Of a stretch of 60,171 nucleotides of DNA, positions 1 through 7,177 are shown one piece after another. The notes beneath the pieces were generated by a model. The model was not told where the DNA came from. It worked only from the letters and a program-made list of their open reading frames with translations, and made no database searches. Within the stretch, counting starts at the first letter, position 1, and each line of letters starts with the position of its first letter. The stretch comes from Muribaculaceae bacterium. GTDB taxonomy: Bacteria; Bacteroidota; Bacteroidia; Bacteroidales; Muribaculaceae. The translations under genes and the position numbers were made by a program. The stretch is taken from NCBI GenBank assembly GCA_017624155.1, contig JAGANS010000013.1, positions 1-60,171 of the forward strand, given 5' to 3'.

Positions 1-1
1 G

Positions 2-814
2 CATATAATGACGACACTCCAGATGGATGCGTTTGACAACCTCGGCTGGATGCCGACGCAGACAATCGCCGTGGCAACCCGACTGTATGAACGCGGCATA
101 ATCACATCGCCGTACACCGATAATCCCCAACGTGGCATAATACCGTTGCAGCCCCTGCCACGCCGCGCATCGGGAAATGAACGCGCCCTGTATGATATGA
201 TAGCGCATCGCATGGAAGCCACTACCATACAACCCGCAACACGCCAGTACGCAACATACAAGGTCGAGATTGCCGGCATGACGTTCTCCCGTAAATGGGA
301 GATAACCGAACCGCAACCGGAATACGCCGGAACAACGGAACAGGAGTGTGTAATCGAGGCAAAGGCAGTCGTTCCGTACACTCACGGCAGGTTGTATCCT
401 CTTGGCTTCTCGACCTTCCTCTATAATCTCAGAAGACTGGCTAATGTCAACCCCTGTATTCACGCCGGTATGCCGTACAACCGTTACGACCACGAGTGGG
501 GAACGGTGATAGAGGGGCTGGAGCAAAAAGGCTTCATCGCCATAGACGGGGACGGAAATATACATCTGACCTCGGAAGGCAAACGCCTCACAATCGACCT
601 TGAACCATACGACCTGATGTTTGAATTGGGCGGCGCCCGCTTCAATCCCGGAGCAATCCTTCTCGGCCATACCACAGGGCGCAAGCTCATATCCGCTTTT
701 GAGCAGTGGATAACTGAAACAGTCGGCGACATACTCAAATATGTGCCGAAAGAGGACAATCAGGCCGCAGCCGTCCAAGAATCAGACACTTTTCCGGCTC
801 AACCCGAAAAATAG
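2..814 (+). CDS. Type IA topoisomerase-like protein, 5' end outside the window
   Basis: The frame is open to the left edge, so the first ATG (base 8) is probably internal. The visible start, TTLQMDAF then LGWMPTQTIAVATRLYERG, reads like the segment of bacterial TopB/TopA that precedes the active site (TLQ..A...G.....T...AQ.LYE). Where the family has ITYPRTDS with the catalytic tyrosine, this protein has ITSPYTDN: serine sits in the tyrosine position and a tyrosine two residues later. Seven residues on comes GIIPL, which resembles the AIIPT motif that normally lies well over 100 residues downstream, so the large cap region seems absent. The last 130 residues include a winged-helix-like stretch (VIEGLEQKGFIAIDGDGNIHLTSEGKRL). 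Homology is inferred from motifs only. It could be a degenerate topoisomerase, or a derived DNA-binding protein of the element. Confidence 0.5.
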   Translation, partial: HIMTTLQMDAFDNLGWMPTQTIAVATRLYERGIITSPYTDNPQRGIIPLQPLPRRASGNERALYDMIAHRMEATTIQPATRQYATYKVEIAGMTFSRKWEITEPQPEYAGTTEQECVIEAKAVVPYTHGRLYPLGFSTFLYNLRRLANVNPCIHAGMPYNRYDHEWGTVIEGLEQKGFIAIDGDGNIHLTSEGKRLTIDLEPYDLMFELGGARFNPGAILLGHTTGRKLISAFEQWITETVGDILKYVPKEDNQAAAVQESDTFPAQPEK

Positions 815-850
815 TCGCTGATCCATAGCGTAAAATCCGGGATTTTTCGC

Positions 851-858
851 TAACTTTG
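851..858 (+). promoter_or_regulatory. Candidate -7 box TAACTTTG for the helix-turn-helix gene pair
   Basis: The box matches the Bacteroidetes TAnnTTTG consensus and lies about 120 bases before the first ATG at 978. No clear -33 TTTG is visible 19-21 bases upstream. Transcription would start near 865 and run through the hairpin at 909-938. Confidence 0.45.
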
Positions 859-893
859 CCACTGAATCGCAGTCATAAATTTTATTTTTGATT

Positions 894-970
894 GTGGATT
901 TAGTGGTGGGCAGCGGGAGGGATACCCGCTGCCTTTTTCTACTCTTATCCCAAACCACCACTTAATCCAC
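894..970 (+). repeat. Long inverted repeat enclosing a terminator in the leader of the HTH genes
   Basis: Bases 894-909 (GTGGATTTAGTGGTGG) and 955-970 (CCACCACTTAATCCAC) are complementary over 16 positions with one mismatch. They enclose the terminator-like hairpin at 909-938, and the right arm ends eight bases before the ATG at 978. It may act as an RNA structure controlling read-through, or as a protein-binding site for the helix-turn-helix products. Confidence 0.55.
909..938 (+). terminator. Intrinsic terminator within the leader (attenuator-like)
   Basis: GGCAGCGGG (909-917) pairs with CCCGCTGCC (925-933) around a seven-base loop, followed by TTTTT. It lies between the promoter box at 851 and the gene at 978. 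It therefore either ends a short transcript of about 75 bases or regulates entry into the operon. Confidence 0.65.
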
Positions 971-977
971 AAACATT

Positions 978-1280
978 ATGGAAATCCTACTCATTGAGAA
1001 AGGTACGTTTGACACCATAATCCAAGAGCATGAGATGCTTTGCGATATGGTAGTCACTCTGGCCTCCCATATCCGGCGTAAATCACCATCTGAAATTTTG
1101 TCTGTCGCCGAAACCTGCGAGTTTCTGAACATATCTCCAACCACCCTGTATAATCTCCGAATCAATGGCAAGATAGGATTTGTCAGAGATGAAAACAACT
1201 CAATCAGTTATCCTCTGAAAGAAGTCATGGCTTATCTGGAGCGTTGCGGTGTCCCTGTAAAACAAATCGCCAATGGCTGA
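978..1280 (+). CDS. Small helix-turn-helix protein (excisionase-like, HTH_17 type)
   Basis: The product has 100 residues. The stretch at about 42-90 (SVAETCEFLNISPTTLYNL, then GKIGFVRDENNSISYPLKEV and MAYLERC) is the MerR/excisionase-type winged helix-turn-helix found in small proteins of Bacteroides integrative elements, where they often help excision or regulate transfer genes. The N-terminal 40 residues look helical and may mediate oligomerization. The stop overlaps the start of the next gene by eight bases (ATGGCTGA), so the two are translationally coupled. The leader carries a terminator nested in an inverted repeat. A role in excision is inferred from family and context. Confidence 0.75.
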   Translation: MEILLIEKGTFDTIIQEHEMLCDMVVTLASHIRRKSPSEILSVAETCEFLNISPTTLYNLRINGKIGFVRDENNSISYPLKEVMAYLERCGVPVKQIANG

Positions 1281-1584
1281 CGAGATTATCAATAAAAATC
1301 ATCCGCGCATAGTCGCGGCGAGAGAGAAATCCAAACAGGCATTTGATTCTCTTACGGCACTCAGGGAAAGCCATCACATCATAATCGACGGAATCAGTTT
1401 TCTTAATGACAAAGAAGTCGCGTCACTACTGAGAGTTACCCGACGCACAGTTCAGAACTATCGGGATTCGGGCATCATACCTTATTACATGATAGGTGGT
1501 AAATGCCTGTATGCGGAAACTGATGTCAGAAGATTGATTGACAGCAACTATCATCCACGTTACGACAGTAATATCTCTGAATAA
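1273..1584 (+). CDS. Second small helix-turn-helix protein (HTH_17 type)
   Basis: The product has 103 residues. Residues about 42-92 (FLNDKEVASLLRVTRRTVQN, YRDSGIIPYYMIGGKCLY, ETDVRRLID) form a classic MerR-like helix-turn-helix with wing. A short charged helix precedes it. It overlaps the preceding gene by eight bases and is followed at once by a strong hairpin, so the pair forms a two-gene operon. Such tandem small DNA-binding proteins beside a tyrosine recombinase are commonly recombination directionality factors or element regulators. Which role applies here cannot be told from sequence. Confidence 0.75.
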   Translation: MADEIINKNHPRIVAAREKSKQAFDSLTALRESHHIIIDGISFLNDKEVASLLRVTRRTVQNYRDSGIIPYYMIGGKCLYAETDVRRLIDSNYHPRYDSNISE

Positions 1585-1586
1585 TT

Positions 1587-1628
1587 AAAGGCGACAGCCG
1601 GGAATAAGACCCGATTGTCGCCTTTTTT
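1587..1628. terminator. Bidirectional terminator between the HTH operon and the integrase
   Basis: AAAGGCGACA (1587-1596) pairs with TGTCGCCTTT (1616-1625), followed by further T on the plus strand and preceded by A-rich sequence for the minus strand. It lies between convergent genes. Confidence 0.75.
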
Positions 1629-1641
1629 GTATCAGTGGAAA

Positions 1642-2960
1642 TCAACTGTATTTTCTCGGACGGCCACGTTTAGGTTGGGGTTCCGGGGTGAATGTCACCG
1701 GTGGTTCGGGAAGCGGTTTGATATCCACCGGTATCGTGTCGAATTTTTCTCTCATTCGCACCATATCTTCCGAAATGGTCTTGTCAAGCAGCCTTGCGTA
1801 GATTTGCGTGGTGGCAATGTCGGAATGACCGAGCATTTTCTGGATTGTTTCCAAAGGAACATGATTGTTCAACGACATAGTGGCGAATGTATGTCTCGCG
1901 ATGTGCGTGGTAAGATGTTTCTTAACGCCGGCTTTCGCCGCCACCTCATCAAGATAGGAGTTCATGCGCTGGTTGGAGATAACGGGTATCACCACATTCT
2001 TTGCCACGGCCTTTGGATGGTTATGATATTTTGCCGCAATCTTCCTCGGAATGTCGAGAAGTGGGATAGTGCTGACCTCGCCCGTTTTCTGACGGCTCTT
2101 TCGTATCCACATCTCACCCTCGTTATCGGTGACTATCTGATCACGGGTGAGGGTTGAAATGTCGATAAAGCAAGACCGCAGAAGCAGCAGAACACGAATG
2201 TGTCACGCACAAGGTCGAGGCGGGGGAATTCCGTCAGGTCGAGGTCCATAATCCTTTGCAGCTCATCCTCGTTGAGATGTTCGCGTTCCGACTTGGTGCG
2301 CACATAGCGTTTGCCGATGAACGGGTCGTCTTCAATCCACTTGTTTGCCAGACCTACACGCACTACGTTCTTGAGATAACGTATATATTTCACGGCAGCG
2401 TTGTTGGCGCACTGCTTTTTGATACGGAGAAAATGCTCGAAGTCATCCACCATGCCGGATGTGAGTTTTTTCATCGGAATATCCTCGGAGCCTTGATTGA
2501 GCAGAAGAAACTCACCGAGATATTTCTCGCAACGCTCCCAGCGAAGCACAGTCGCCTCAACGATGTCACCGCGCTCAAACTTGTCGCGCTTTTTTTTGTT
2601 GACGGTGCGGAAGGCCTCGCACAGCATCATCGGCTTTTCCATTTTGCCGAGGAAAGCGCGTTTGAGCGTGTCAGGGGTTATCATCTCGTCACGAAGCACG
2701 AGCTGACCGTGTATCTCGAATAACTTTGTGCGGATAGTGTCGAGATAGCGGTTTAGTTCAAGATCCTTTCTTGTCTTGCCCTTAGCCTGCCCCTTGGCAG
2801 AGTTCCAGTTGTCGGGTGCGATATAGCGGTTGGTGTATATCTCCGCACGCTGCCCGTTCATCGTGATACGGAGGAGAATCGGAATTTCGCCCTCTTTGTT
2901 GGGACGGCTTTTCCTTGCCATGAAATTCAAGGAAAAGTAGGATTCGTTGGATAATTTCAT
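1642..2960 (-). pseudogene. Tyrosine recombinase (phage integrase family), split by a -1 frameshift
   Basis: The gene reads from 2960 to about 2150 in one frame and from about 2150 to 1642 in another. The first part has the short N-terminal arm-binding segment (ARKSRPNKEGEIPILLRITM), the core-binding domain, and the start of the catalytic domain ending FVFCCFCGLA. The second part carries TRDQI-like sequence, then HIARHTFATM (H-x-x-R box) and LGHSDIATTQIYARL with the nucleophilic tyrosine. At the junction, adding one base after CTTGCTTT restores GLA-F-IDIS-TLTRDQI, as in intact Bacteroidetes integrases. The first conserved arginine of the family is alanine here, which is also seen in IntDOT-like enzymes. 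The C-terminus is Pro/Arg rich (PQPKRGRPRK). Start 2960 is preferred because the match begins there and a promoter-like element lies just upstream. The shift is either a real mutation or a T-run sequencing error. Confidence 0.85.
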
Positions 2961-2984
2961 TTGTCTTGTGGATTTGTGGTAACT

Positions 2985-3016
2985 TAAATATACGAAAAAG
3001 TTACCGGTTTTACAAT
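2985..3016 (-). promoter_or_regulatory. Candidate integrase promoter
   Basis: On the minus strand, ATTG (3016-3013) and TATATTTA (2992-2985) are 20 bases apart, resembling the -33 TTTG and -7 TAnnTTTG boxes. They lie about 25 bases upstream of the chosen integrase start. The match is imperfect. Confidence 0.35.
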
Positions 3017-3036
3017 CTGCAACTACCCGAAGACAA

Positions 3037-3346
3037 TGAAATATCTGGAGTGACGAGGTGGCAAAACATGGTGTTTTCGCCGAATTTCCCAATTTGCCAC
3101 CTCGATTTGCCCCCTTTTTTAACAGTCGATATTTCACATCAAAGTAAAATATTGAATATGTTAAAATTTCAAAACGTCATGAAATCCGCTCTGAAATCAG
3201 GTACGAATCCCACTTAGCGGACCCCATTTGGACCCCACTGCGAGGTGGCAACCTTCTGAGGAATGGTATTGGCGCAATCTATTGAAATATAATGAAATAT
3301 ATCTATAAAAGGTGGCAGTTGCCGATGCTAAAAAGATTGCCACCTT
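3037..3346. repeat. Array of two repeated motifs between integrase and tRNA-Lys (putative attachment region)
   Basis: This gene-free stretch contains five copies of (G)AGGTGGCA(A): 3055-3066 (+), 3093-3103 (-), 3242-3251 (+), 3310-3317 (+) and 3337-3345 (-). It also has four copies of TGAAATAT: 3037-3044 (+), 3129-3136 (-), 3283-3290 (+) and 3293-3300 (+). The first group is arranged as a nested inverted repeat. The heptamer GGACCCC occurs twice at 3219-3236. Iterated short motifs beside an integrase gene are typical of arm-type binding sites in attachment regions. The core crossover site is not identifiable without the other element end. Confidence 0.55.
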
Positions 3347-3400
3347 CATGCACGCCGGATATTCCAATATTTTGCGTCGAACAGAGGGCGGGCATAAAAC

Positions 3401-3437
3401 AAAAACCTCTGAAAATCGTTGATTTTCAGAGGTTTTA
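3401..3437 (-). terminator. Terminator of tRNA-Lys
   Basis: A perfect 13-bp stem (ACCTCTGAAAATC at 3405-3417 with GATTTTCAGAGGT at 3421-3433) and a three-base loop lie just past the tRNA 3' end. A T-rich run follows on the minus strand, and a TTTT also follows on the plus strand. Confidence 0.85.
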
Positions 3438-3459
3438 TGCGATTTGATAAATCTTTTAG

Positions 3460-3532
3460 TGATCCGTCTGGGGCTCGAACCCAGGACCCCAACATTAAAA
3501 GTGTTGTGCTCTACCAGCTGAGCTAACGAATC
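3460..3532 (-). tRNA. tRNA-Lys (anticodon TTT)
   Basis: The minus strand reads GATTCGTTAGCTCAGCTGG and continues through the anticodon loop ACTTTTAAT to a T-arm GGTTCGAGCC and the end ACGGATCA. The seven-base acceptor stem pairs GATTCGT with ACGGATC (one T-G pair), and the discriminator is A. CCA is not encoded. The anticodon TTT reads AAA/AAG lysine codons. A -7 box lies at 3578-3585, about 45 bases upstream. The leader contains an eight-base inverted repeat (TTGCACTG...CAGTGCAA). Confidence 0.95.
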
Positions 3533-3577
3533 ATTTTGTTTTGCACTGTTTTTAGGGTCTCTTCCTTAAAAGCAGTG

Positions 3578-3585
3578 CAAAGGTA
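3578..3585 (-). promoter_or_regulatory. -7 box TACCTTTG upstream of tRNA-Lys
   Basis: The minus strand reads TACCTTTG, an exact match to TAnnTTTG, about 46 bases before the tRNA 5' end. It lies in the 91-base gap between manC and the tRNA, so the tRNA can be transcribed independently of the fucose operon. Confidence 0.6.
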
Positions 3586-3623
3586 CGGGTTATTTTTGAA
3601 TTATACAAATTTTTTGCAATTTT

Positions 3624-4979
3624 TTACTGTTTTTCTTGATTTGTATCCCAATCAAAGGGGAAGCGTTCGATGTCTTCTTCTATGAGATTTGTTCCTTGCT
3701 GCACTTCGATGAAGGTTAACGATGTGGTGGCGCGGAGTGCATGGAGGCTGCCTTTGGCGATGAATATTACTTCGCCGCGGGCAACTTTGCGACGTTTACC
3801 GTCAAGGACAATCTCACCCTCTCCGTTGATGAACGTCCACACTTCATCGCGGCAGCTGTGTCGCTGATAGCTGATTGACTTACCAGGGTCGAGCGTAAGC
3901 TGCTTGGTAAGGGCGCAGTATCCGTCGGGAAATTCTTCGGAATCGATAACCTTATATTTGCCCCAGCGGCGTTCTTCGTACATAGGTCTTTTGCCGAGGC
4001 CGTCCACATAGCGTTTGAGGTTTTCGCACAGTCGGCGTTCCGACACGAGGATGCCGTCGGGCGAGGCGGCAACCACAAGGTCGTGGGTGCCGATGCATAC
4101 AAGGGGTAATCCGAGTTCGTTTATAATATATGTGCTGTCTCCCGGGCAACCGTGGACGTTGCCGTAAGTGTGTTCGGCGAGTTCGTCGGTGAGGGTGTTC
4201 CATGTGCCGAGGTCTTTCCAGCGGCCGTGGTAAGCGGTGACGGCGACTGAGGCTGCTTTTTCAACGACTTCGTAGTCGAAGCTTATTGCCGGGAGTTTGT
4301 GGTACTCGGTGCGAATGTTTTCAAAGTCAGCTCCCGGCATTATCCGGGCGGCGATGTCGAGCACATAGCCCAAACGGAAGGCAAACACACCGCCGTTCCA
4401 CAGTGCTCCTCCTCCGATAAGCTCTTCGGCTGTCTTAACTGTCGGTTTTTCGACGAAACGGCTTGCAATGGAAACGCCTTTGGCTGGGGACGGTTTCCCG
4501 GGTACGATATATCCGTATTTTGAAGAGGGGTAGGTGGGATGGATACCCATCAGCACTATGTCGGCGACATTTGCAGTCACGGCTTCGCTCATACGCTTTA
4601 TCGCTGTGAAATATCCGTCCTCGGTGTAAGTATCGCAAGGCATTACTACAATAGGCTCGTCGTACTGTACGCCTTTGGAAGCAAGATATGTGCAGGCGAG
4701 GAGTATGGCCGGAAATGTATCGCGACGGCAGGGTTCGGTGACAACCGAAAGCTCGGGGCCGAGCTGGCTCACTATCGAATCTTTTTGACTAATGCCTGTA
4801 GCCACAACGATGTCGTCGGTGATGCCGGCTGACTTTATCTGTCGGACAACGCGCTGAATCATGGATTCCTTTGTGCCGTCGGGGGCGGTAAGCAACCGCA
4901 GGAACTGTTTCGACCTGGCATCATTGGACAGAGGCCACAAGCGCTTGCCTGAGCCGCCTGAGAGCAGTATTATTTTCAT
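3624..4979 (-). CDS. manC: Mannose-1-phosphate guanylyltransferase with C-terminal cupin domain
   Basis: The enzyme makes GDP-mannose from mannose-1-phosphate and GTP. The 451-residue protein opens with the nucleotidyltransferase signature GGSGKRLWPLS (8-18), followed by KQFL and, further on, FVEKP (175-179) and LWNGGVFAF. Residues about 340-440 form the cupin domain that in bifunctional ManC/AlgA/CpsB enzymes is the type II mannose-6-phosphate isomerase. Here its metal-binding motif, usually of the form QxHHHRxEHW, reads QRHSCRDEVW (372-381), so two of the usual histidines are missing and isomerase activity is doubtful. It is the last gene of gmd-fcl-manC and overlaps fcl by four bases. Together they convert mannose-1-phosphate to GDP-L-fucose for surface polysaccharides or glycoproteins. 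Confidence 0.93.
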   Translation of the reverse strand: MKIILLSGGSGKRLWPLSNDARSKQFLRLLTAPDGTKESMIQRVVRQIKSAGITDDIVVATGISQKDSIVSQLGPELSVVTEPCRRDTFPAILLACTYLASKGVQYDEPIVVMPCDTYTEDGYFTAIKRMSEAVTANVADIVLMGIHPTYPSSKYGYIVPGKPSPAKGVSIASRFVEKPTVKTAEELIGGGALWNGGVFAFRLGYVLDIAARIMPGADFENIRTEYHKLPAISFDYEVVEKAASVAVTAYHGRWKDLGTWNTLTDELAEHTYGNVHGCPGDSTYIINELGLPLVCIGTHDLVVAASPDGILVSERRLCENLKRYVDGLGKRPMYEERRWGKYKVIDSEEFPDGYCALTKQLTLDPGKSISYQRHSCRDEVWTFINGEGEIVLDGKRRKVARGEVIFIAKGSLHALRATTSLTFIEVQQGTNLIEEDIERFPFDWDTNQEKQ

Positions 4980-5920
4980 CTTTCGGCGCGCATTGGGTTG
5001 TTCAGGAAATCTTCGTATGCGAGGCGGATGCCGTCGGCGAGTTCGGTCTTATAGGTCCAGCCGAGTCGTGTGGCTTTTGATACGTCGAGCAATTTGCGTG
5101 GCGTACCGTTGGGGCGTGTGGTGTCCCAAAGAATCTGGCCTTCGTATCCGATTATCGAAGCCACAAGAAGAGTAAGATCTTTGATGGACAGCTCCTTGCC
5201 GGTGCCGGCATTGACTGTCTCGTCGCCGGAATAGTTGTTCATCAGGAACACGCACAGGTCGGCGAGGTCGTCGACGTATAGAAATTCGCGCAGCGGGCTG
5301 CCGTCGCCCCAACATGTCACCGAGGGAGCTCCGTTAACTTTGGCTTCGTGGAACCGACGTATCAGAGCCGGCAGCACGTGGGAGTGCTCCGGGTGATAGT
5401 TGTCGTTTGGCCCGTAGAGGTTGGTCGGCATCACGGATATGAAGTCGGCGCCATACTGGCGGTTGAGATATGTGCAGTATCTGAGACCCGAGATCTTGGC
5501 AAGGGCGTAGGCCTCGTTAGTCTGTTCGAGAGAGGAGGTGAGCAGGCACGACTCGGGCATAGGTTGTGGCGCAAGGCGCGGATATATGCATGATGAACCC
5601 AGAAACTCGAGCTTGCGGCATCCATGCTTCCAGGCCGAGTGAATGACATTCATCTCGAGCATCATGTTCTCGTACATGAAGTCGGCAGGGGCTGAGTTGT
5701 TGGCGACGATACCGCCGACCTTTGCTGCTGCGAGGAATACGTATTCGGGACGTTCGGCGGCGAAGAAGTCGTCCACGGCCTGCTGACAGGTGAGGTCGAG
5801 CTCGCGGTGAGTGCGGGTGATGATATTATTATAGCCGCGCCGCTGCAATTCGCGTACGATAGCCGAACCTACCATCCCGCGGTGGCCGGCCACATATATT
5901 TTTGAGTCTTTGTCCATCAT
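4976..5920 (-). CDS. fcl: GDP-L-fucose synthase
   Basis: This NADPH-dependent 3,5-epimerase/4-reductase turns GDP-4-keto-6-deoxymannose into GDP-L-fucose. The 314-residue protein has the Rossmann motif GHRGMVGSA (12-20), the serine-cysteine motif GSSCIYP (108-114) and the SDR catalytic pair Y138/K142 (YALAK). [19 protein letters not shown] is a family hallmark for substrate binding. The start overlaps the gmd stop (ATGATG against TGA) and the stop overlaps the manC start, so translation of the three genes is coupled. Length and motifs are normal. Confidence 0.95.
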   Translation of the reverse strand: MMDKDSKIYVAGHRGMVGSAIVRELQRRGYNNIITRTHRELDLTCQQAVDDFFAAERPEYVFLAAAKVGGIVANNSAPADFMYENMMLEMNVIHSAWKHGCRKLEFLGSSCIYPRLAPQPMPESCLLTSSLEQTNEAYALAKISGLRYCTYLNRQYGADFISVMPTNLYGPNDNYHPEHSHVLPALIRRFHEAKVNGAPSVTCWGDGSPLREFLYVDDLADLCVFLMNNYSGDETVNAGTGKELSIKDLTLLVASIIGYEGQILWDTTRPNGTPRKLLDVSKATRLGWTYKTELADGIRLAYEDFLNNPMRAER

Positions 5921-7005
5921 TTCACAATACCTTTCTCAAGAAATTCCGCCAGATTGGTGCGGACATGTTCGCCGGCGCGCTCGGCAGCAACCTTCGCCAT
6001 ATCTGAGTCGACCATGAGGTTGACGAGCTGCTCGAACGAGGTCTTGGCAGGATTCCAGCCGAGGCGCTCGCGTGCGCGGGTCGGATCACCGAGCAGATTC
6101 ACCACATCGGTGGGACGATAGAAATCGGGGGACACTTCAATGACAACACGGCCTGTTGCAGTGTCTATGCCTTTCTCATTGCGGCCCTCGCCTTCGAAGC
6201 GCAGTTCGATGCCGGCGCGGCGGAAGGCCAGGATGCAGAATTCGCGTACGGAATGCTGCTCGCCGGTTGCGATTACGAAGTCCTCGGGCTTGGGCTGCTG
6301 CAAAATCAGCCACATGCACTCCACGTAGTCGCGGGCATAGCCCCAGTCGCGCAGCGATGACAGGTTGCCGAGATACAGTTTATCCTGCTTGCCTTGAGCG
6401 ATTCGGGCGGCGGCGAGTGTGATCTTACGGGTCACAAATGTTTCGCCACGACGCTCGGATTCGTGGTTGAACAGTATTCCGGAGCAGGCAAACATGCCGT
6501 ATGCCTCGCGGTATTCTTTTACGATCCAGAATCCATAGAGCTTGGCCACGGCGTAGGGTGAATATGGGTGGAAGGGTGTGTCTTCATTCTGCGGCACCTC
6601 CTCGACTTTGCCATATAGCTCGGAGGTCGAGGCCTGATAGAAACGGCAGCTGTCGGTAAGTCCGCATTGACGGATACCTTCGAGTAAACGTAACACGCCG
6701 ATTGCATCCACATCGGCTGTGTATTCGGGCGAGTCGAAGCTCACCTGCACATGGCTTTGTGCTGCAAGGTTATAAATTTCGTCGGGACGTACTTTGTTGA
6801 GCACCTGAATGATCGACATAGAGTCGCCCATGTCGGCATAGTGCAGATGGAAATGCGGGTGGCCTTCAAGATGTGCGATACGCTCCCTGTAATCCACCGA
6901 CGAGCGGCGTATAGTGCCATGCACATCATATCCTTTGTCGAGCAGGAACTCAGCCAGATAAGATCCGTCCTGACCGGTGATGCCCGTTATTAATGCAGTT
7001 TTCAT
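5917..7005 (-). CDS. gmd: GDP-mannose 4,6-dehydratase
   Basis: This enzyme performs the first committed step from GDP-mannose to GDP-L-fucose (or GDP-rhamnose, GDP-perosamine). The 362-residue protein starts [20 protein letters not shown] with the GxxGxxG cofactor loop at 8-14. It has the catalytic set in QASTSELYG (124-132) and YAVAK (Y151, K155). [16 protein letters not shown] is a conserved substrate and tetramer-contact segment. It is the first gene of the operon, with a -7 box 20 bases before the ATG. The adjacent fcl makes GDP-L-fucose the expected product. Confidence 0.96.
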   Translation of the reverse strand: MKTALITGITGQDGSYLAEFLLDKGYDVHGTIRRSSVDYRERIAHLEGHPHFHLHYADMGDSMSIIQVLNKVRPDEIYNLAAQSHVQVSFDSPEYTADVDAIGVLRLLEGIRQCGLTDSCRFYQASTSELYGKVEEVPQNEDTPFHPYSPYAVAKLYGFWIVKEYREAYGMFACSGILFNHESERRGETFVTRKITLAAARIAQGKQDKLYLGNLSSLRDWGYARDYVECMWLILQQPKPEDFVIATGEQHSVREFCILAFRRAGIELRFEGEGRNEKGIDTATGRVVIEVSPDFYRPTDVVNLLGDPTRARERLGWNPAKTSFEQLVNLMVDSDMAKVAAERAGEHVRTNLAEFLEKGIVK

Positions 7006-7025
7006 TGTGTGTCGTTGCTTTTTTG

Positions 7026-7033
7026 CAAAGGTA
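7026..7033 (-). promoter_or_regulatory. -7 box TACCTTTG of the gmd-fcl-manC operon
   Basis: The minus strand carries TACCTTTG ending 20 bases upstream of the gmd ATG. No clear TTTG is seen at the -33 position. The spacing suits a short leader of about 12-15 bases. Confidence 0.6.
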
Positions 7034-7112
7034 CGAATTATATTTGAATGTCGATTATAAATCAGATGTGCCGCGTATTAAATCTTCACAAAAAATGTTC
7101 ACTAAAGCCAAG

Positions 7113-7150
7113 CCGCCATGCCGGTCGTACAGAAAAGGCCGGCATGGCGG
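7113..7150 (-). terminator. Hairpin downstream of the flavoprotein gene
   Basis: CCGCCATGCCGG (7113-7124) pairs perfectly with CCGGCATGGCGG (7139-7150). It lies 28 bases past the stop of the minus-strand flavoprotein gene. No long T run follows, so it may act as a transcript-end stabilizer or a weak terminator. Confidence 0.5.
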
Positions 7151-7177
7151 TACATGCATGATACAGTTACAGACGTA

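Larger units (their letters stand above)
1..3350. mobile_element. Right-hand end of an integrative element (ICE/IME remnant)
   Basis: The block holds a topoisomerase-like gene, two small helix-turn-helix genes, a tyrosine recombinase gene and an array of short direct and inverted repeats, after which ordinary chromosomal genes begin. This order (accessory DNA-processing gene, small excisionase-like regulators, integrase next to an attachment region) is usual for Bacteroides-type integrative elements. The left end lies outside the window. The right boundary is inferred from the last repeat copy near 3346 and from the intact terminator of tRNA-Lys just beyond. The integrase gene is frameshifted, so the element may now be immobile unless the shift is a sequencing error. 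Confidence 0.6.

Noticed and set aside
1615..2157. A 180-codon plus-strand frame across the integrase
   Set aside because: It is antisense to the recombinase catalytic domain and its composition is that of a reverse-strand shadow.
3055..3103. The GAGGTGGCAAA inverted pair as a simple terminator
   Set aside because: The spacer is 26 bases, there is no T run directly after the right arm, and further copies of the motif occur at 3242-3345, which fits a binding-site array better.
3460..3532. tRNA-Lys as the integration target of the element
   Set aside because: The tRNA 3' end is followed by its own intact terminator rather than directly by element repeats, and the matching copy at the other element end is not in the window.
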